Shown: positions 46,222-58,380 of the stretch, one piece after another
Position numbering within the stretch: the stretch's first letter is position 1
Layout: each line of letters begins with the position of its first letter
Program-made: the position numbers and the translations under genes
NCBI RefSeq assembly: GCF_036370855.1
Contig: NC_088132.1
Location: 68,176,841-68,240,840, forward strand
Reading direction: 5' to 3'
Length of the DNA stretch: 64,000 nucleotides
DNA from: Dromaius novaehollandiae
Lineage: Eukaryota; Chordata; Aves; Casuariiformes; Dromaiidae
The notes under the pieces: model-generated
Databases searched by the model: none
The model's input: the letters and a program-made list of their open reading frames with translations, nothing else
Told to the model about the DNA's origin: nothing

Positions 46222-48628
46222 CTAGAATGACAATAGAAACATAATATAAATGAGAGAGAGATTTATAGATTTCATAAGACATAAATTATAGATGTTACAA
46301 GACACATTGTTGGTAAGTCGTAACTTGTATGGAAGTGAGAAATGCATGTCAATATTTATCGTGATTTACAATGAAGCCAAACCATTATCCAAGCTACCTG
46401 CATAGATGTGTCTAGGTTCTCATGTACTATTAGTGGCATTTCCATGGCTTGGATGGCACTGCTGAAGGAACAGTCAGAGGTAATATTTTAAGCAACTGCT
46501 GTTCAGGCTAAATTAAATTGCAACAAGATGCTTATCTACATAACGAGATCTGAAACACTGGAAGGCAGTCCGTCAGGCCGATCAGTACTGCAACCTGCAA
46601 AGCTAAACCCAGGGGAGGGAGTTTCCCTGAGGAACTGAATGAGTATGCAGGCACTGGGGTATTGAAGGGTCACATAGGCAAGTGCCCGAGGGTGGATGCC
46701 GCAAGTGCCATGGCGCAAACCAATGGAGAACTGCACACCATAGCAGGGAAGAGAGATACAGTGCTGTGAGTGAGGAAGGGCTGAGCTCCTTGGGATACAG
46801 GACGTCTAAGACACAGGCTTGGAACTACTAGTGAAGAAACTACTTATGTTTTTCCATTCTGACTTTGTTCAGAAATTCATGTTATTTGTAAATTAAAGAA
46901 TTGCAACAAGAATATCACATTCATATAAATCATTTAACCTCTTAAAAGAGAGAACCTAGCAGAGGCATAAAGAGTGGTTTGAATTCTCAGACTGAGAAAC
47001 ACTGCTACTATATATTGTCATTTTCAGAGGGCCAAGCTGAAACTATCTAGCAGGTCCAAACCCCAAAATGTCTTCAATTAAAGCAAAATGGGAAAGACCA
47101 GATTGTTAGAAATATTCTACAGGAAAAGTGACAGATGTTTACTCAGTGTTTCTAAAATCACTTTAGAAAAACAAATCTCAGAGTGAATAGATCTACTGTT
47201 GCTGTTGTTCATCTCTAACACTACTCTCAGACCAGATATAGACTGCATAGGGATCTTTACAAACATACTGTTAGATGTTGGAGAAATAACAGTCTTATTT
47301 TTAAAAAAGTATAACGAAAATGTTTCTTCTTACTAAGAGCCATTCAAGCTGCACAGGCAGATTAGGCTGATACAGAGTACAGCCCTTCAATATTTGAGTG
47401 GCTGTTTAAGAACCAAAATTTGAAATGTAGATGCTACATAAACTGACGGAAGAGCATTCACGCCACTAGGCACAGGTCTTGCAGTTGTCTGATGAGACTA
47501 GACACTTTTCTAAAAGAAATGCTGTAGCTCTGCCAAAGTCAGGACTTGATGAAGGTGTTATGAGATAATATCGCCTGTGTTACGTATGAGACTGAGTTAG
47601 GTGATACACTTGTGTCCTGAGCCTTAAATGCTGTTTACACAACATAAAATATTTTCAAAGTGGATGTTCAGTTCACAACTTTTATCACAGTATGCTTATT
47701 TCTGGGGCAAAGATGAAATACCTGATCTGTTCAACTTATGTGGCACTGCTTTATTGCAGTTTAATTAATTTTTAAAGTTTGTACTCTCTTGGTGCTTGCC
47801 ACTGACAACTGTCAGCAAATCATTTACACTTAAACAGTGTTTTTTATCTTGAATCCCTTTATTTCTGAGAGGTCCAGGAAAAGTAACTAAGAAAGCAAGC
47901 CTTGCCATTAAGCTTAAGTTTGCTAAGCAAATGTATCACCACTAGTGGAAGGTTTAAAAAAGCATGAAAACCAGTACATTAGTTGGAACATGAATTCACA
48001 TCCACCTCTAGTTCATGTGAACAAGAGAGTTTTGTCCTTAAGAACCAGTATGTATGTCCTCTTTCAGGCTACTCACTTTGCTTAAGTAAAATGTGAATCT
48101 AAGCTATTTAATTCAACAGGACTCAATAAAACATAATCCACAGTCTCAGAGCAGACCTCCTGGACATACACATTCGGAATTTAAACTACTATTTGATCAA
48201 TGAAGCTTACATAAAACTTTAATAAAAATTTGAGAGGGGCTTGGATCCAAAATCCACATACATAACGCAGAGACATAATGAATCTCACAGCTGCATGTTA
48301 GGTCGATAAGAAATAAGCTGAAGTTCCATATTAAAACTCCCTTCCCAAGCCATACAGTGTTCAAATTTGATTCTGCAACATGGACCTATATTTATTAAGA
48401 ATGTTTTCTTAATTGTCTCCCAAGTAACACTGGTCACTGCAAAAGGCTTTATAATTAACAAAGAATTCTAACATTGAAAAATACGCATTTAAAACACAAT
48501 TTTATGCCCTTAAAACACAGTATGTTTCATATCATAGCAAGAAAGCAATGAGATAACAGGCATATCTAAATAAATGACTTCTCTCTTTCTTCTGTTCTTT
48601 CATTCTTTTGTTCTTTTTATTTTATTAC
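46222..48628. other. GHR intron 4
   Basis: 2.4 kb non-coding. A G+C-richer patch at about 46530-46830 (CTGAGGAACTGAATGAGTAT, GTGGATGCCGCAAGTGCC) stands out from the AT-rich intron and may be an unclassified old repeat. No exon recognised. Confidence 0.8.
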
Positions 48629-48758
48629 CTTTTCATATACAACAGTTGTATTGTTCCTGGACCAGTTAGATTATAAAAATTTCCATCAGTCCAATAACAT
48701 GAAAATGTCTCCAGTTCAGGTGATCTGCACTTGCTGATTTGTGGCCATCGCAGAAGAT
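48629..48758 (-). CDS. GHR: GHR exon 4: start of first fibronectin-III domain
   Basis: Minus-strand acceptor TTTCATGACAG| at 48760-48759 and donor GAAAAG|GTAATA (GT at 48628-48627). 130 bp, equal to human exon 4; phase 1 in, phase 2 out. It encodes (D)[20 protein letters not shown], then [20 protein letters not shown] and MKR. The two cysteines and CYWTDG are diagnostic of the GHR ligand-binding domain. The first codon needs a G from the upstream exon, giving Asp as in the exon-3-less human isoform and in chicken. NLT adds a glycosylation sequon. The partner exon 2 was not found. Confidence 0.98.
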
Positions 48759-48972
48759 CTGTCATGAAAAATGGCAGGGGACAGAATGAGACTTAAATAC
48801 ATAAACCAGACTAGCACGCCATTAAAATGAAACTTGACATTCTTACGAGCAATTACCTTTTTCTTTCAACCACTTATGTACAATGAGGCAAGATTTAAAA
48901 TCCCCTTACATGCATATATCTAGGTGACTATACCTGTAAAGGCCAAATTAGCAATAGCCTCATACACAGAGT

Positions 48973-49202
48973 GGGGATACGTCAACACTGTGGCTGTAGT
49001 TCAGTACAGACATACCCGAATTAGCCCAGCATTTGCTTTAAAGAAACTGTGGTACTCTAGAGCTCACCATTAGACTAACTACAGCTTAAGTATTTACCCA
49101 GCTAAGCAGTTTTGCAATGTATCAGGCTCTGCAGGGCTAACTCAGTGTAGCTACCTTGAACTGAGTTCAGGTTTGCCTACACTACACTGTGTAGATATAA
49201 CC
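48973..49202. mobile_element. Possible short non-autonomous DNA transposon (hAT-like MITE)
   Basis: About 230 bp whose ends are imperfect inverted repeats: left end GGGGATACGTCAACACTGTG (then GCTGTAG) and the reverse complement of the right end GGTTATATCTACACAGTGTA (then GTGTAG). The stretch is slightly richer in G+C than the intron around it. No convincing target-site duplication was seen, so class and exact ends are tentative. Confidence 0.4.
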
Positions 49203-52200
49203 TTGCTCTAAGAGAGATAAGGGCAGCTCTAAGCATGTGCCTGTTGTGCCATGTGTTGCTTCTATGTTCATAATTTCTATTCTTTGTCAAAACTGAAATG
49301 ACGTAGGACCATGAAATGGCCGGTACAATTAGTCAACCTTGTCAATCCTTGTGAAAAAAATAAAACCAAAAACTGCAGGTATGATTCATTGCTCCCACAG
49401 TAGGTACCTAACTTTTTCCTGATTTTTAATGGTCTAATGGTTTAATGAAGCAGGCATCCTAAAATACCAGTATTTCCTATTTAGCCTGTAAAGGTTTCCA
49501 GAGGGACGCCATATGCACATGGAGGTGGCTACCTCCTTTCACTGACTAGCTGGGAAACATAATCATTTACTAAAAAAATTTCTCCATTAGGCACCTAAAA
49601 TTTAGACATGAGTTGAGTGTTTATGATAGGTGGAATGATCCCTGGCCAGTGAGGAACACAATGCTACTGTATTGTGCATGTGAAGTTCTTTGCAAATATC
49701 TTTGCAATATCACAACTGTAAATATTTGGTACAAAATATTAGACACTCAAAATTGAAGAAAGTATCCACACAATACAGATGCTTCCTCCTATGTATGAGG
49801 ATTCCCGCATGCAGAGTCTTACAGCACACTGACTCTATATAGACTACAGACACTGAACGACAGAACAATTTGTATTTCTTTAGCTTAATGGTTCAGACCG
49901 TCCCCCTTACATTCTACACTGCCAACCACCCACAGCAACTAACAGTAACTAACATATGAATACTACGAACTTCTGATATGCTCGCTCCATATCATTGCCT
50001 CATTTAACACTTTGGACATTGAACAAGGCCTAAACAGAAGTGTGTAAATAAGAGATTTTGCAAGTTTGGCAGCTAAACCAAAAAAGCATTTCGTTTTTTT
50101 CTTGTCAACCTAAAATAACTGATGTTTGATTAAAAGATTTAAACAAACAGGATTTTTACTATTTCTTAGCCAGCAAGTTCCCTTTTACTGAACTTTAAAG
50201 AAATTTCTTTTTTAAATTGAAAAAAAAATTGAACTGAAATATTGCAGCAAATAGATCAAATTGTTCTTTTTCAGAAAACACCGAAATAAAACATTTTGAC
50301 TATTGTGCATTGTTTTGTATGGTATGGTATTCAGTGTTTGACAGCTTAGGCATAAAATCCCCAAATACTTTTGGCTGACCTTGATCTGAGTTTTTACATA
50401 TTTTTACATCATTCTTCAAATAAATTTTTACCTGGTAAAAATCCTATGGTAAAAAACACATGATCATGGAATTACGAACTACTATAATATGCAGCCACAA
50501 GAAAACAGAATAAGAGATTCAAGAACACTATTATATTTATCATTTTTAAAATTCATGAATGTTCCGGCTTTCAAACTTTACCTTTATTTTCTATTTAATG
50601 CAAAATCAAACCCTTGTTTAAAAGCAAAACAAAGAAAAAGAAATGAAATTTTGTGCACCTACTTCAGAGGCATGAGTAAAATTGCCTCAATTTCATAATA
50701 CCTATAATCAAGAAGACGAGTCTCTCCCTTCTTCTATAAACAGATAATGTGCACAGAAGTATATGTTATGGTTTTTCCTGTTTCTATCCTCAGCTATGTG
50801 AACCAAGAACAAATATAGACAATTTCACTGAAACAGGTAAGAATTTAAGAAAATGATATACTGAAAAACCCTCCTAAATTAGAATATTTCTACTGATGCT
50901 TGCACTGTATTGTAACTAGGACACAAAATATTTAAAGTCCATGCAGATCATGTCCTCATCTCCAGGTGTAAAGTCACACAATCACTTCTTAACATGATTG
51001 AATAACAGCTGGAATCAAACTTCACTTACACTTTGGGAGATTGAGCAGGAGTTTAGATTTAGGCTCTATTATATCTTAATAATGAACTCAGTTGAACTCA
51101 CCAGCTTTATATTTGAGCTAAATTAATGACTATAAAATAGATAAACTCTTCTAGAAAAATGGATTATAATGCAGCCAGAATTAGCATCAGTTACTAGGAT
51201 AACAGGACAGGACAGGATTAGCAATTCACACAGAATACAGATTAAGATGTGGTCCCTTACACCCTAACTTTAGAGGAATGTATTCCTGAAGTCCCACTTT
51301 TTTGTCTGCTTTCTCATGACAAGACTCTTATTCCTTTGTCTGGACAGATGTTCCTTCAACAGGCCCAAGAATTTTTCAGCAGGGAACAGATTTGTCTACA
51401 ATTCAGATACTCCTAGTTTAGTGTTTTATAATTTGTATTTTTGTATTTTATGACTACTTCCATTTGTAAAGAAAATTACCTTCCAATTGATTGTTTCCAG
51501 TTTGTGTGCCAAATTTTCAGCTTTCAAAACAGCAGGTCGTTGTGACAGACTGGAGGAAACTTTTGTCAAATTGACTTGTTTAATGCTTGGCACTCTTGGG
51601 GTAGATCTCCTGAACTCCTTATTTCCCCCCCAAATCAATTATCAACATTTTATGGGACTCTGTGTGAGCTCCACCTCCTGAACAAACTGTACTAGAATGT
51701 GATAAATGAACATAATAGCTCGGTGGAATGCATTTAGGCATAAAAGCAGCAGGCTACTGAAGTAAAGGCTGTCAAACTGAGATTTAAAATAGACTGGAAA
51801 AGCAAAACAAAACATGGATATATACTTGCTGTTTTCCTACCCGATCAAATAAATTCTGGTCAGATTGTCATGAACAAAAACAATCACTGCATTCGAGACA
51901 CTGCATATGGGACTAGTTTGCAATCTCTTACACTTGGCTAAATATTCAAATTCAATGGCAGAAAATATGGAAAAGGACTAGAAAATCTGTGGCTTCCACT
52001 ATGACTGCTAAGAAAGTTTGATAGAAAAGTTTGAAAGGAAAGTGAGTCCCGCCTTAGGGTTCAGTGGAAGGTGAAATGTTACGCTACCACAACCACGCTG
52101 CAAAGGAGTAAAATCTCTTCCCATTCTGCTTTCATTTTGTTATGACCACAGATTAGCTACGGTCTAAACTCTGGCTCAGCTTGAATAAACTGTGCCAACA

Positions 52201-55200
52201 CAGTAGCTGAAACAATAGTGTGGTTTACGGAAAGAATCAGGAATGCAGATGTACCATCTCTTCTTCTTACATTTGTCTGTAGGTCATCAGCCTGCAGTTT
52301 TCCATTTCGTGTAGTTTCAATGATATATATAATCATTAAAAACAGAATACTGTAACTGTAGTTTACAGAACTTAACCTTCAGATGGACTGTAAAACAAAA
52401 AAGTCTTAAAGACAAGCTAGAGTTCTCAGAAGGCTAACTCTTTTACAGAGCAATTTTCCCTGAGTTGGAGTTTGTCTTAGGTACCATTTTGTTTAAAAGT
52501 CCCGCTAATAAAATCTAACTTTAAAGGGAGCTGGCCATGAGTTTAAAACAGCAATTGTTAAATACCAAAGGTTATTGTCACCTTGAGGAAAGCCCTACTG
52601 CTGCCAGAGCTCTAATAGCTCTGCGACAACAACAGCAGAGTTGTGAAGAAACGTCTCCTACTAGTATGGCCTAGGTAAATTCATAATGATGATAGAAAAA
52701 AATCAAGCTAACTTGATCACTAAACTAACTTAATCAGTATATGAAGAAAGAGAATATTTTTTGCTGAACACAATGAAGTATTTCTGGTTGTGGTAATTTT
52801 AAAAGGTTTATGTAAAATTGTCAGTTATCAGAACTTATGATACCTATCAAACTTAGAACAAACTTATACTTACAATAACGTGTTCTAATTGAAAATCAAC
52901 GATAGAGGAAACCTTATGTAACAGTATATATCTTCAAATGATCAACTCTCAAATCATACACAATGCGTCATTGGTAGAGCATAATAGAGAGATGGAAAAG
53001 TAGCAGAACTACATCTAAAATTGGAAACAGTTATGAAAAACTGGAGTGTTTTTTGCTGTAGCTCAAATCAGTACATTGAAATTGAATGCTCTGTCAATTA
53101 GGATCTGCTCCTGAATCCACTAAGCTCAACAAATGTTGGGCAATTTACTTTAATAAGAGCAGGATAATTTCTATTACTGGTACCAGGAAGTTCTGATTCT
53201 TTCAAATTGCACAGCAAAATGGACAATATTTGCTGTCAGTGGATGACATTTTTAGGTCCAGTCTAGTACTAATATATTAACAGACATCACACATATGGGA
53301 AGTGGGATGCAGTAGGCAGACACAACAACAACAAGGTCACTTCCTTAATCAGGTTGCTTCCTAATCTGACTTCTGATCTAGGTACACCCTTGCCATGAAT
53401 GGCCAGTAGCAAAGTTTTGGAAGAACTTTTGGGGAAAAAGAATTTCTTTCATGTCAGTAATGAGTGAGATCCTTTTACGTGACCTACTCAACAGAAAGAA
53501 AGTAAAGTTTAGCAACTCTAAAATGGATACTATATTGCTAGGTGAACTGAAGGGAAATGCTGTGTAAGACAGTATTTTGCCTATGGAATTAGTCTAAATA
53601 TTGTAATGGTTCTTGATAAATAGTGATGCTTTCCTAGGGCTTGCCTACAGCAGTAGTGATATGTTTTAACCACTGCATTAAGACTGTTTTAGTGACTACT
53701 ACTTAGAGCAATGATACATCGGCATCCCTGCATAACAGATAGGGGCTGGGCACACAGTTTTGGGGAATGCCAGAAGTAATTTTTAACAACTCTGCAACAT
53801 AGTTCATGAAAAAAAAAAAAACATTCTGAAGTTTGATAGCACTGAACAACAGAGAGGCAATAGACAGTTATTCTCTTTCAGAACAAACTTCTTTTTGTCT
53901 TTGTGAGATGGATATAGTGAAAAGAATGAGAGCCTTGCAGAAGCAGATCTATTCCACGGCACCACAATCCAACGGCTGTTCTGTTCTCCCATGTGCTCTG
54001 TGCTACTAAATGTCCATAAAAACAGAAGTTGCTGTGGCTTGCAGAAATGGTGTCGATAAGGCACATGATGCTGCTCAGGTACACAAGAAAATTAACCAGT
54101 TAAAGCTCAGAATTGTGGGAAAAACAATGATGTTGTCTGCAACATTACTTAGTACTACTGCCTATGAGACGGTACAGGGATTAGCAAGGATGTGGATATG
54201 TGCTATGTCCCAAGCTTTTTTGGCATATGCTTTCATATCTGCCTATATGCTGTGGTGGAATCACATAATTCTGTTATATGCAGGCCACAAAAACTAGCCT
54301 GCCTACGTATAAAGGCAAGTGGAGATGGAGGACACCATATTTGTAAATGAAAGGCAGTTAATGTAATAAACACAATTCCAATTGATCACATACTTCTAGC
54401 TCAAAATGCAATTACATTTTCAAGAAAGAGTATATAAAAATAATACTGAGTAATGCTTTTATGTCTTACTGTCATGGCTATAGATGTTCAATATTGCCTA
54501 ACATTACTTGCTAGGGCATATGAGGAAAGTTGCACTCTTACTGGAAGCATGAATGAGGTCACATCAGAAAACAGTACGTGCAGTAAACAAACATCACGAA
54601 AGGTTTTCCATGCCCTTTCTACAGAAAGCAACTTCTACAGTACTGACAACATTACCCCCAACAGTCTTCTTTCTCCTGTACATCTAGTAGTCATTTCCAG
54701 TCTGAAGCCCAGTCCAAAGGTAAGAGCTGTTTAATTGCAAACCCACTGCTTCATAAGCCACTCAGTTGTGAGAGTACTGGGTTGTCCCACCAGAGGTTCT
54801 CAGACACAGCCTTGAGGAAGCTGTCACCTTCCTGCTGAAAATGGAGCGCTCAAAACCAGAACTGAGGTTTCTCCAGAAGTACAAGCTGAAGTATAATCTG
54901 GCACTCACAAATCCAATTCCAAGTTGACAGGCATAGCTCCCCAAACTTCAAGAAGACGACAGTTGGAGAGTCTGGGGGTAAGACTGTTAGGTTATGAATC
55001 CTATTTTGTGAACTGCAGTTTTACAACTACCTTCATGTAAGAGTCATGAAAGGACACATCACGACAGCCTTGGCTAAATCTGACTACTTATTTGCCTTGT
55101 TTTAACATTAGCCCGTTTCCTACAAAAAAGAAGCTGTGCAGACGGGCAGTCTGACAGTTTTTTAATGAGTATTCACACATGATATCGATGTTTTGGTCTG

Positions 55201-57539
55201 GCTTCAGGAAAAGGGGTGATCCAGTCTTGGGCTCCGGGAGACATTCAGAAGCACCCAGCGAAGTGGAGAAGCAGCCTGCTGAGGATCCAGCACGCCCACA
55301 CCAGATGTGCGTGACAGATGCAATACTAGCGAAGCCGCGTGAGGTGGCAGCAAATAGTTACACAGTAGGGTTAGAAAAGCAAACAACAGAAGTGCCAATG
55401 TGCGAACAATATGGAGAGTGTTTTTACAAAACAAAAGTCAAAGCACAGCTAACACGCAGTGGAAGTGGGCAGAAGGGAACAAAAGCATGGAATACAAGAT
55501 AAAGATGGACAAAGAAACAGGAAAAAAGATGAAAAAGATGATGATCTATTTGGAAAGAAACGTATGAGAGAACACAAATGGGATGTGTAATAAGAGGAAG
55601 ACAGAAAAGAGCAGCAAAAGACGAGGTGAAGGAAGAAGAAACATAATACTGACAATTTGTAAATGAAATGTTACGGTGACATAAAGATGCAATCACACTA
55701 TCACTCAGTTTAAATAGTAAAGATGACAATTACTTGGTCTGGTATGTAAATATCCTGATATGTAGAGAAGAAATTGTATACTTCAGGGATCATCTGAGAG
55801 ATTGGGGGAGCAAGCAGGCAGTGACGAGGGCAGTTCAAGTGGCAAGGCAGAGGAAATCGTAATTAAAGAAAATATTACAATGCACCTCTCTTTAAGGACG
55901 TCTGCAGAATAATGACAACTCAATAGAAATATTGGAGTCTTCCTTACAAATCTAACAAGATTTCAGTCAATAGGTTCAGTAGAACCAATGCTCCATAAAA
56001 GCAGGGCCATGGATTTGCCAGGTTCCATTAGACAGACACAGCTGTGTATTATCAATTACCAATGACACTATGTCCCAAACTCTGTATTTCATCATCAAAA
56101 CAGTGCTTGTTATGCACAAATCCATCCTGATGTTTCTTGTTATTTATTCCCACTCCACACCCTCGTTACATTCGAATGAAGTAACTCATGAAGATACTGG
56201 CCCTCAATCTGTGCTTGTTCTTGACCTTTGTTCCTTCTAATTCACACTGCTATTGTGAGACCAGAATTAAATGTAAATTCTTGAACTTGTTGTTGCTTCA
56301 AGCTACTTCTGGCTTCTGCAGATTTTAACCTTTCTTCAAAATAATGACTGCCTGTTTTGTGGGGAATAACGCTTGCATATAATAGTTGGAAAAATCCTAC
56401 TCTGTATTCTACGGAGATTTTAATGAGATGCAATCTCAACAATCTCCATTTCACAAAATTTGAAGTGTTGGAATTTGGTGCTGTTTTTAGTCATTAGAGA
56501 AGGAAAAAATGTCAGTTTTGACTGTCTATCTGAATGTATTTGGAGGAAATTCCCAGGAGCAATCTTCTTCAGTCCAGAGAGATGTTCCTTATTACGATCA
56601 ACACATATCAACGCAAGAACTAGGAAGAGAAAAAACTTCCAGAGGTTGTTATTAAGAGGATCATTCATAACCTTCCACATCTGGAGTGCAACTCCAAAGG
56701 GCACCACTGATCTGCCATTTAGAGACTCCTCCGAGAAGTCCTGCTACAAGATTGACCTCTCACAACAAGGGGATGTTTACAGAAAAAAAGATGATGAGTT
56801 TTCAGAGCCATCTGGGGATTTAGTTATCATACTCTGATCAGTTATAAGGAGAACTGAAACCTATATATGCTTTGAATAGCTGAACACAGATTCTTCAAAT
56901 ATTTTTTATTTCAGGTGAAAAATGCCCAAGTTCATCTTTGCACAGAGAATGAGAAAAAGACAGTGGCTTACATGGTATTTTCACTTTTTTTCCCCATATC
57001 TGGGCCATAATAACTTTCCTTGGGTCACAGAGAAGACTGCATCAATTTGAGTATTTTAGAACTTTCTGGCATAGGGTATTTCTCCTGTGCTTTTTAGAGT
57101 GTCTGATTTATTGCTGCAGCCAAGATGTTTATTTGTTCAGTAATTCAGAGCTTTATTATTACAATGAATCATGAGCTAAGAGTTACCAACTTCAAGGAAT
57201 ATCCAATGAAATTTAAAAAACAAACTAGAGAAGAAGAAAGTATTGTTTTCTGCTCAGTGTATCCTCAGACTTAGCAAGAACCTGAAACTTTGTAGCTTTG
57301 CATTTTTCTTCTAAGAGCATCCTTTTTTAATGGTTTTCAAAAGGAAAATGAGTGTGACAAATTTTGTCCCCCTACTTATGTAGAGGTATTATAGACTTAT
57401 TAGAATTTTTTCCTTTAATAGTATTTCTAAAGCAATGATCTCTTTTTTTCTCTCACTTTTAATGGTCTGAAATGAAGCCAATAACGTGATATATCATGTA
57501 AAAAAACCCAGCTAAATTAACAAACAAGTTTTCCTTAAA

Positions 57540-57552
57540 CCCCCCCCCCCCC
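57540..57552. repeat. C(13) homopolymer
   Basis: Thirteen consecutive C on the plus strand. Seen directly; assembly and sequencing accuracy may be reduced here. Confidence 0.9.
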
Positions 57553-58299
57553 AACAGCCAGAGTATCAAGCAGTTCTCAAGAATGTGACTAGTCATATAT
57601 GCTTTGGACCCCAGCTTGACTCTTGCATAAGAAAGGAAATATATACAACACATTTAAATTTACAAACATGGAGTATCTGATGTTCTGCCCAAAACAGGAA
57701 AACTGCTGAGCTGGACACATTTTAACTTACTGCGAAATTCAGGACGATGTAAATACCAAAAGAGAGAGAAATCATGATGATCACATTAGGCAGATGGAAT
57801 TACATTAAGAGTAGAAAAACAAACCCCAGAGAAGCAGTGGACATTTAACACTAGGATGAACAAAGCACTAGAGAACACACAAACAGGGAGTATTCATGAC
57901 TCAGAGAGGAGCTGAACTTAACAGAATAATACATATTTTCCTTCAGTTTTCATTTCTGCAGTCTGGCTGTGAGCCTGAAAGAATTTTGTGATCTTCTGCA
58001 TAGCGAGTGGCCTGAGGTATGCTTCCAGATTCATTCTGCATTTAGCGATCCGCGTGCATAAGAAACTTGGACAAAACAATTGCGTTCAAAAGCACAATGC
58101 GCAGATTTATGAAGGAAATCTCTTTTTTTCTGACAGACTGCCAAAAATGATTTAAGTTTTACGTATCCTCTGCTGAACTCAACTTTCTCTATCATGCGCT
58201 GCCTTTTTGTGAGAATCGAGCCATGTCAGTCTGATCAGAGCTTAGTTAGATAGGAGTCACAGAGAAAGGTGGTGAGGGTCTGCTCTCCTCAGCACTTGA

Positions 58300-58380
58300 A
58301 ATACGCTTGAACTCATGGAATTAAAGACCAGTGGGGTTAGAAGAGATCAAGTTTGATCACTACAAAAAATGGGTTTTCTC
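58300..58380 (-). mobile_element. Possible CR1-family remnant
   Basis: GGAATTAAAGACCAGTGGGG, followed by TTAGAAGAGATCAAGTTTGATCACT, resembles a decayed form of the CR1 3' region (AATT-AAGGCCAGAAGGGACCATTAGATCA-type). The match is weak. Confidence 0.3.

Larger units (their letters stand above)
31600..48758 (-). other. GHR: GHR gene, partial: exons 4-10 and putative 3' UTR
   Basis: Gene-level entry. Seven minus-strand exons join without a frame error into about 590 codons, ending in a TAG at 33489-33487. They encode most of the growth hormone receptor, a type I (class 1) cytokine receptor of the plasma membrane. It binds growth hormone as a preformed dimer and activates JAK2 and then STAT5, driving IGF1 production and growth. 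Order: extracellular fibronectin-III-like domains (exons 4-7), transmembrane helix (exon 8), Box1 (exon 9) and cytoplasmic tail (exon 10). Exon lengths of 130, 179, 91 and 70 bp equal the human ones as I recall them; exons 5 and 7 differ by whole codons. Exon 2 (signal peptide) and the 5' untranslated exons were not identified. Confidence 0.97.

Noticed and set aside
54010-54297. Plus-strand frame of 95 codons
   Set aside because: No family recognised; no splice structure or promoter; within the expected range of chance frames in a 12-kb intron.
56420-56707. Minus-strand frame with a hydrophobic signal-like run (LWKFFLFLVLALICVD)
   Set aside because: Considered as GHR exon 2. No donor in phase 1 after a G is present; the nearest GT would give His instead of the needed Asp, and it does not resemble the avian GHR signal peptide.
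57721-57790. Minus-strand MISLSFGIYIVLNFA followed by a good donor (GCA|GTAAGTT)
   Set aside because: Also considered as GHR exon 2, but it ends in phase 0 with A, incompatible with exon 4.
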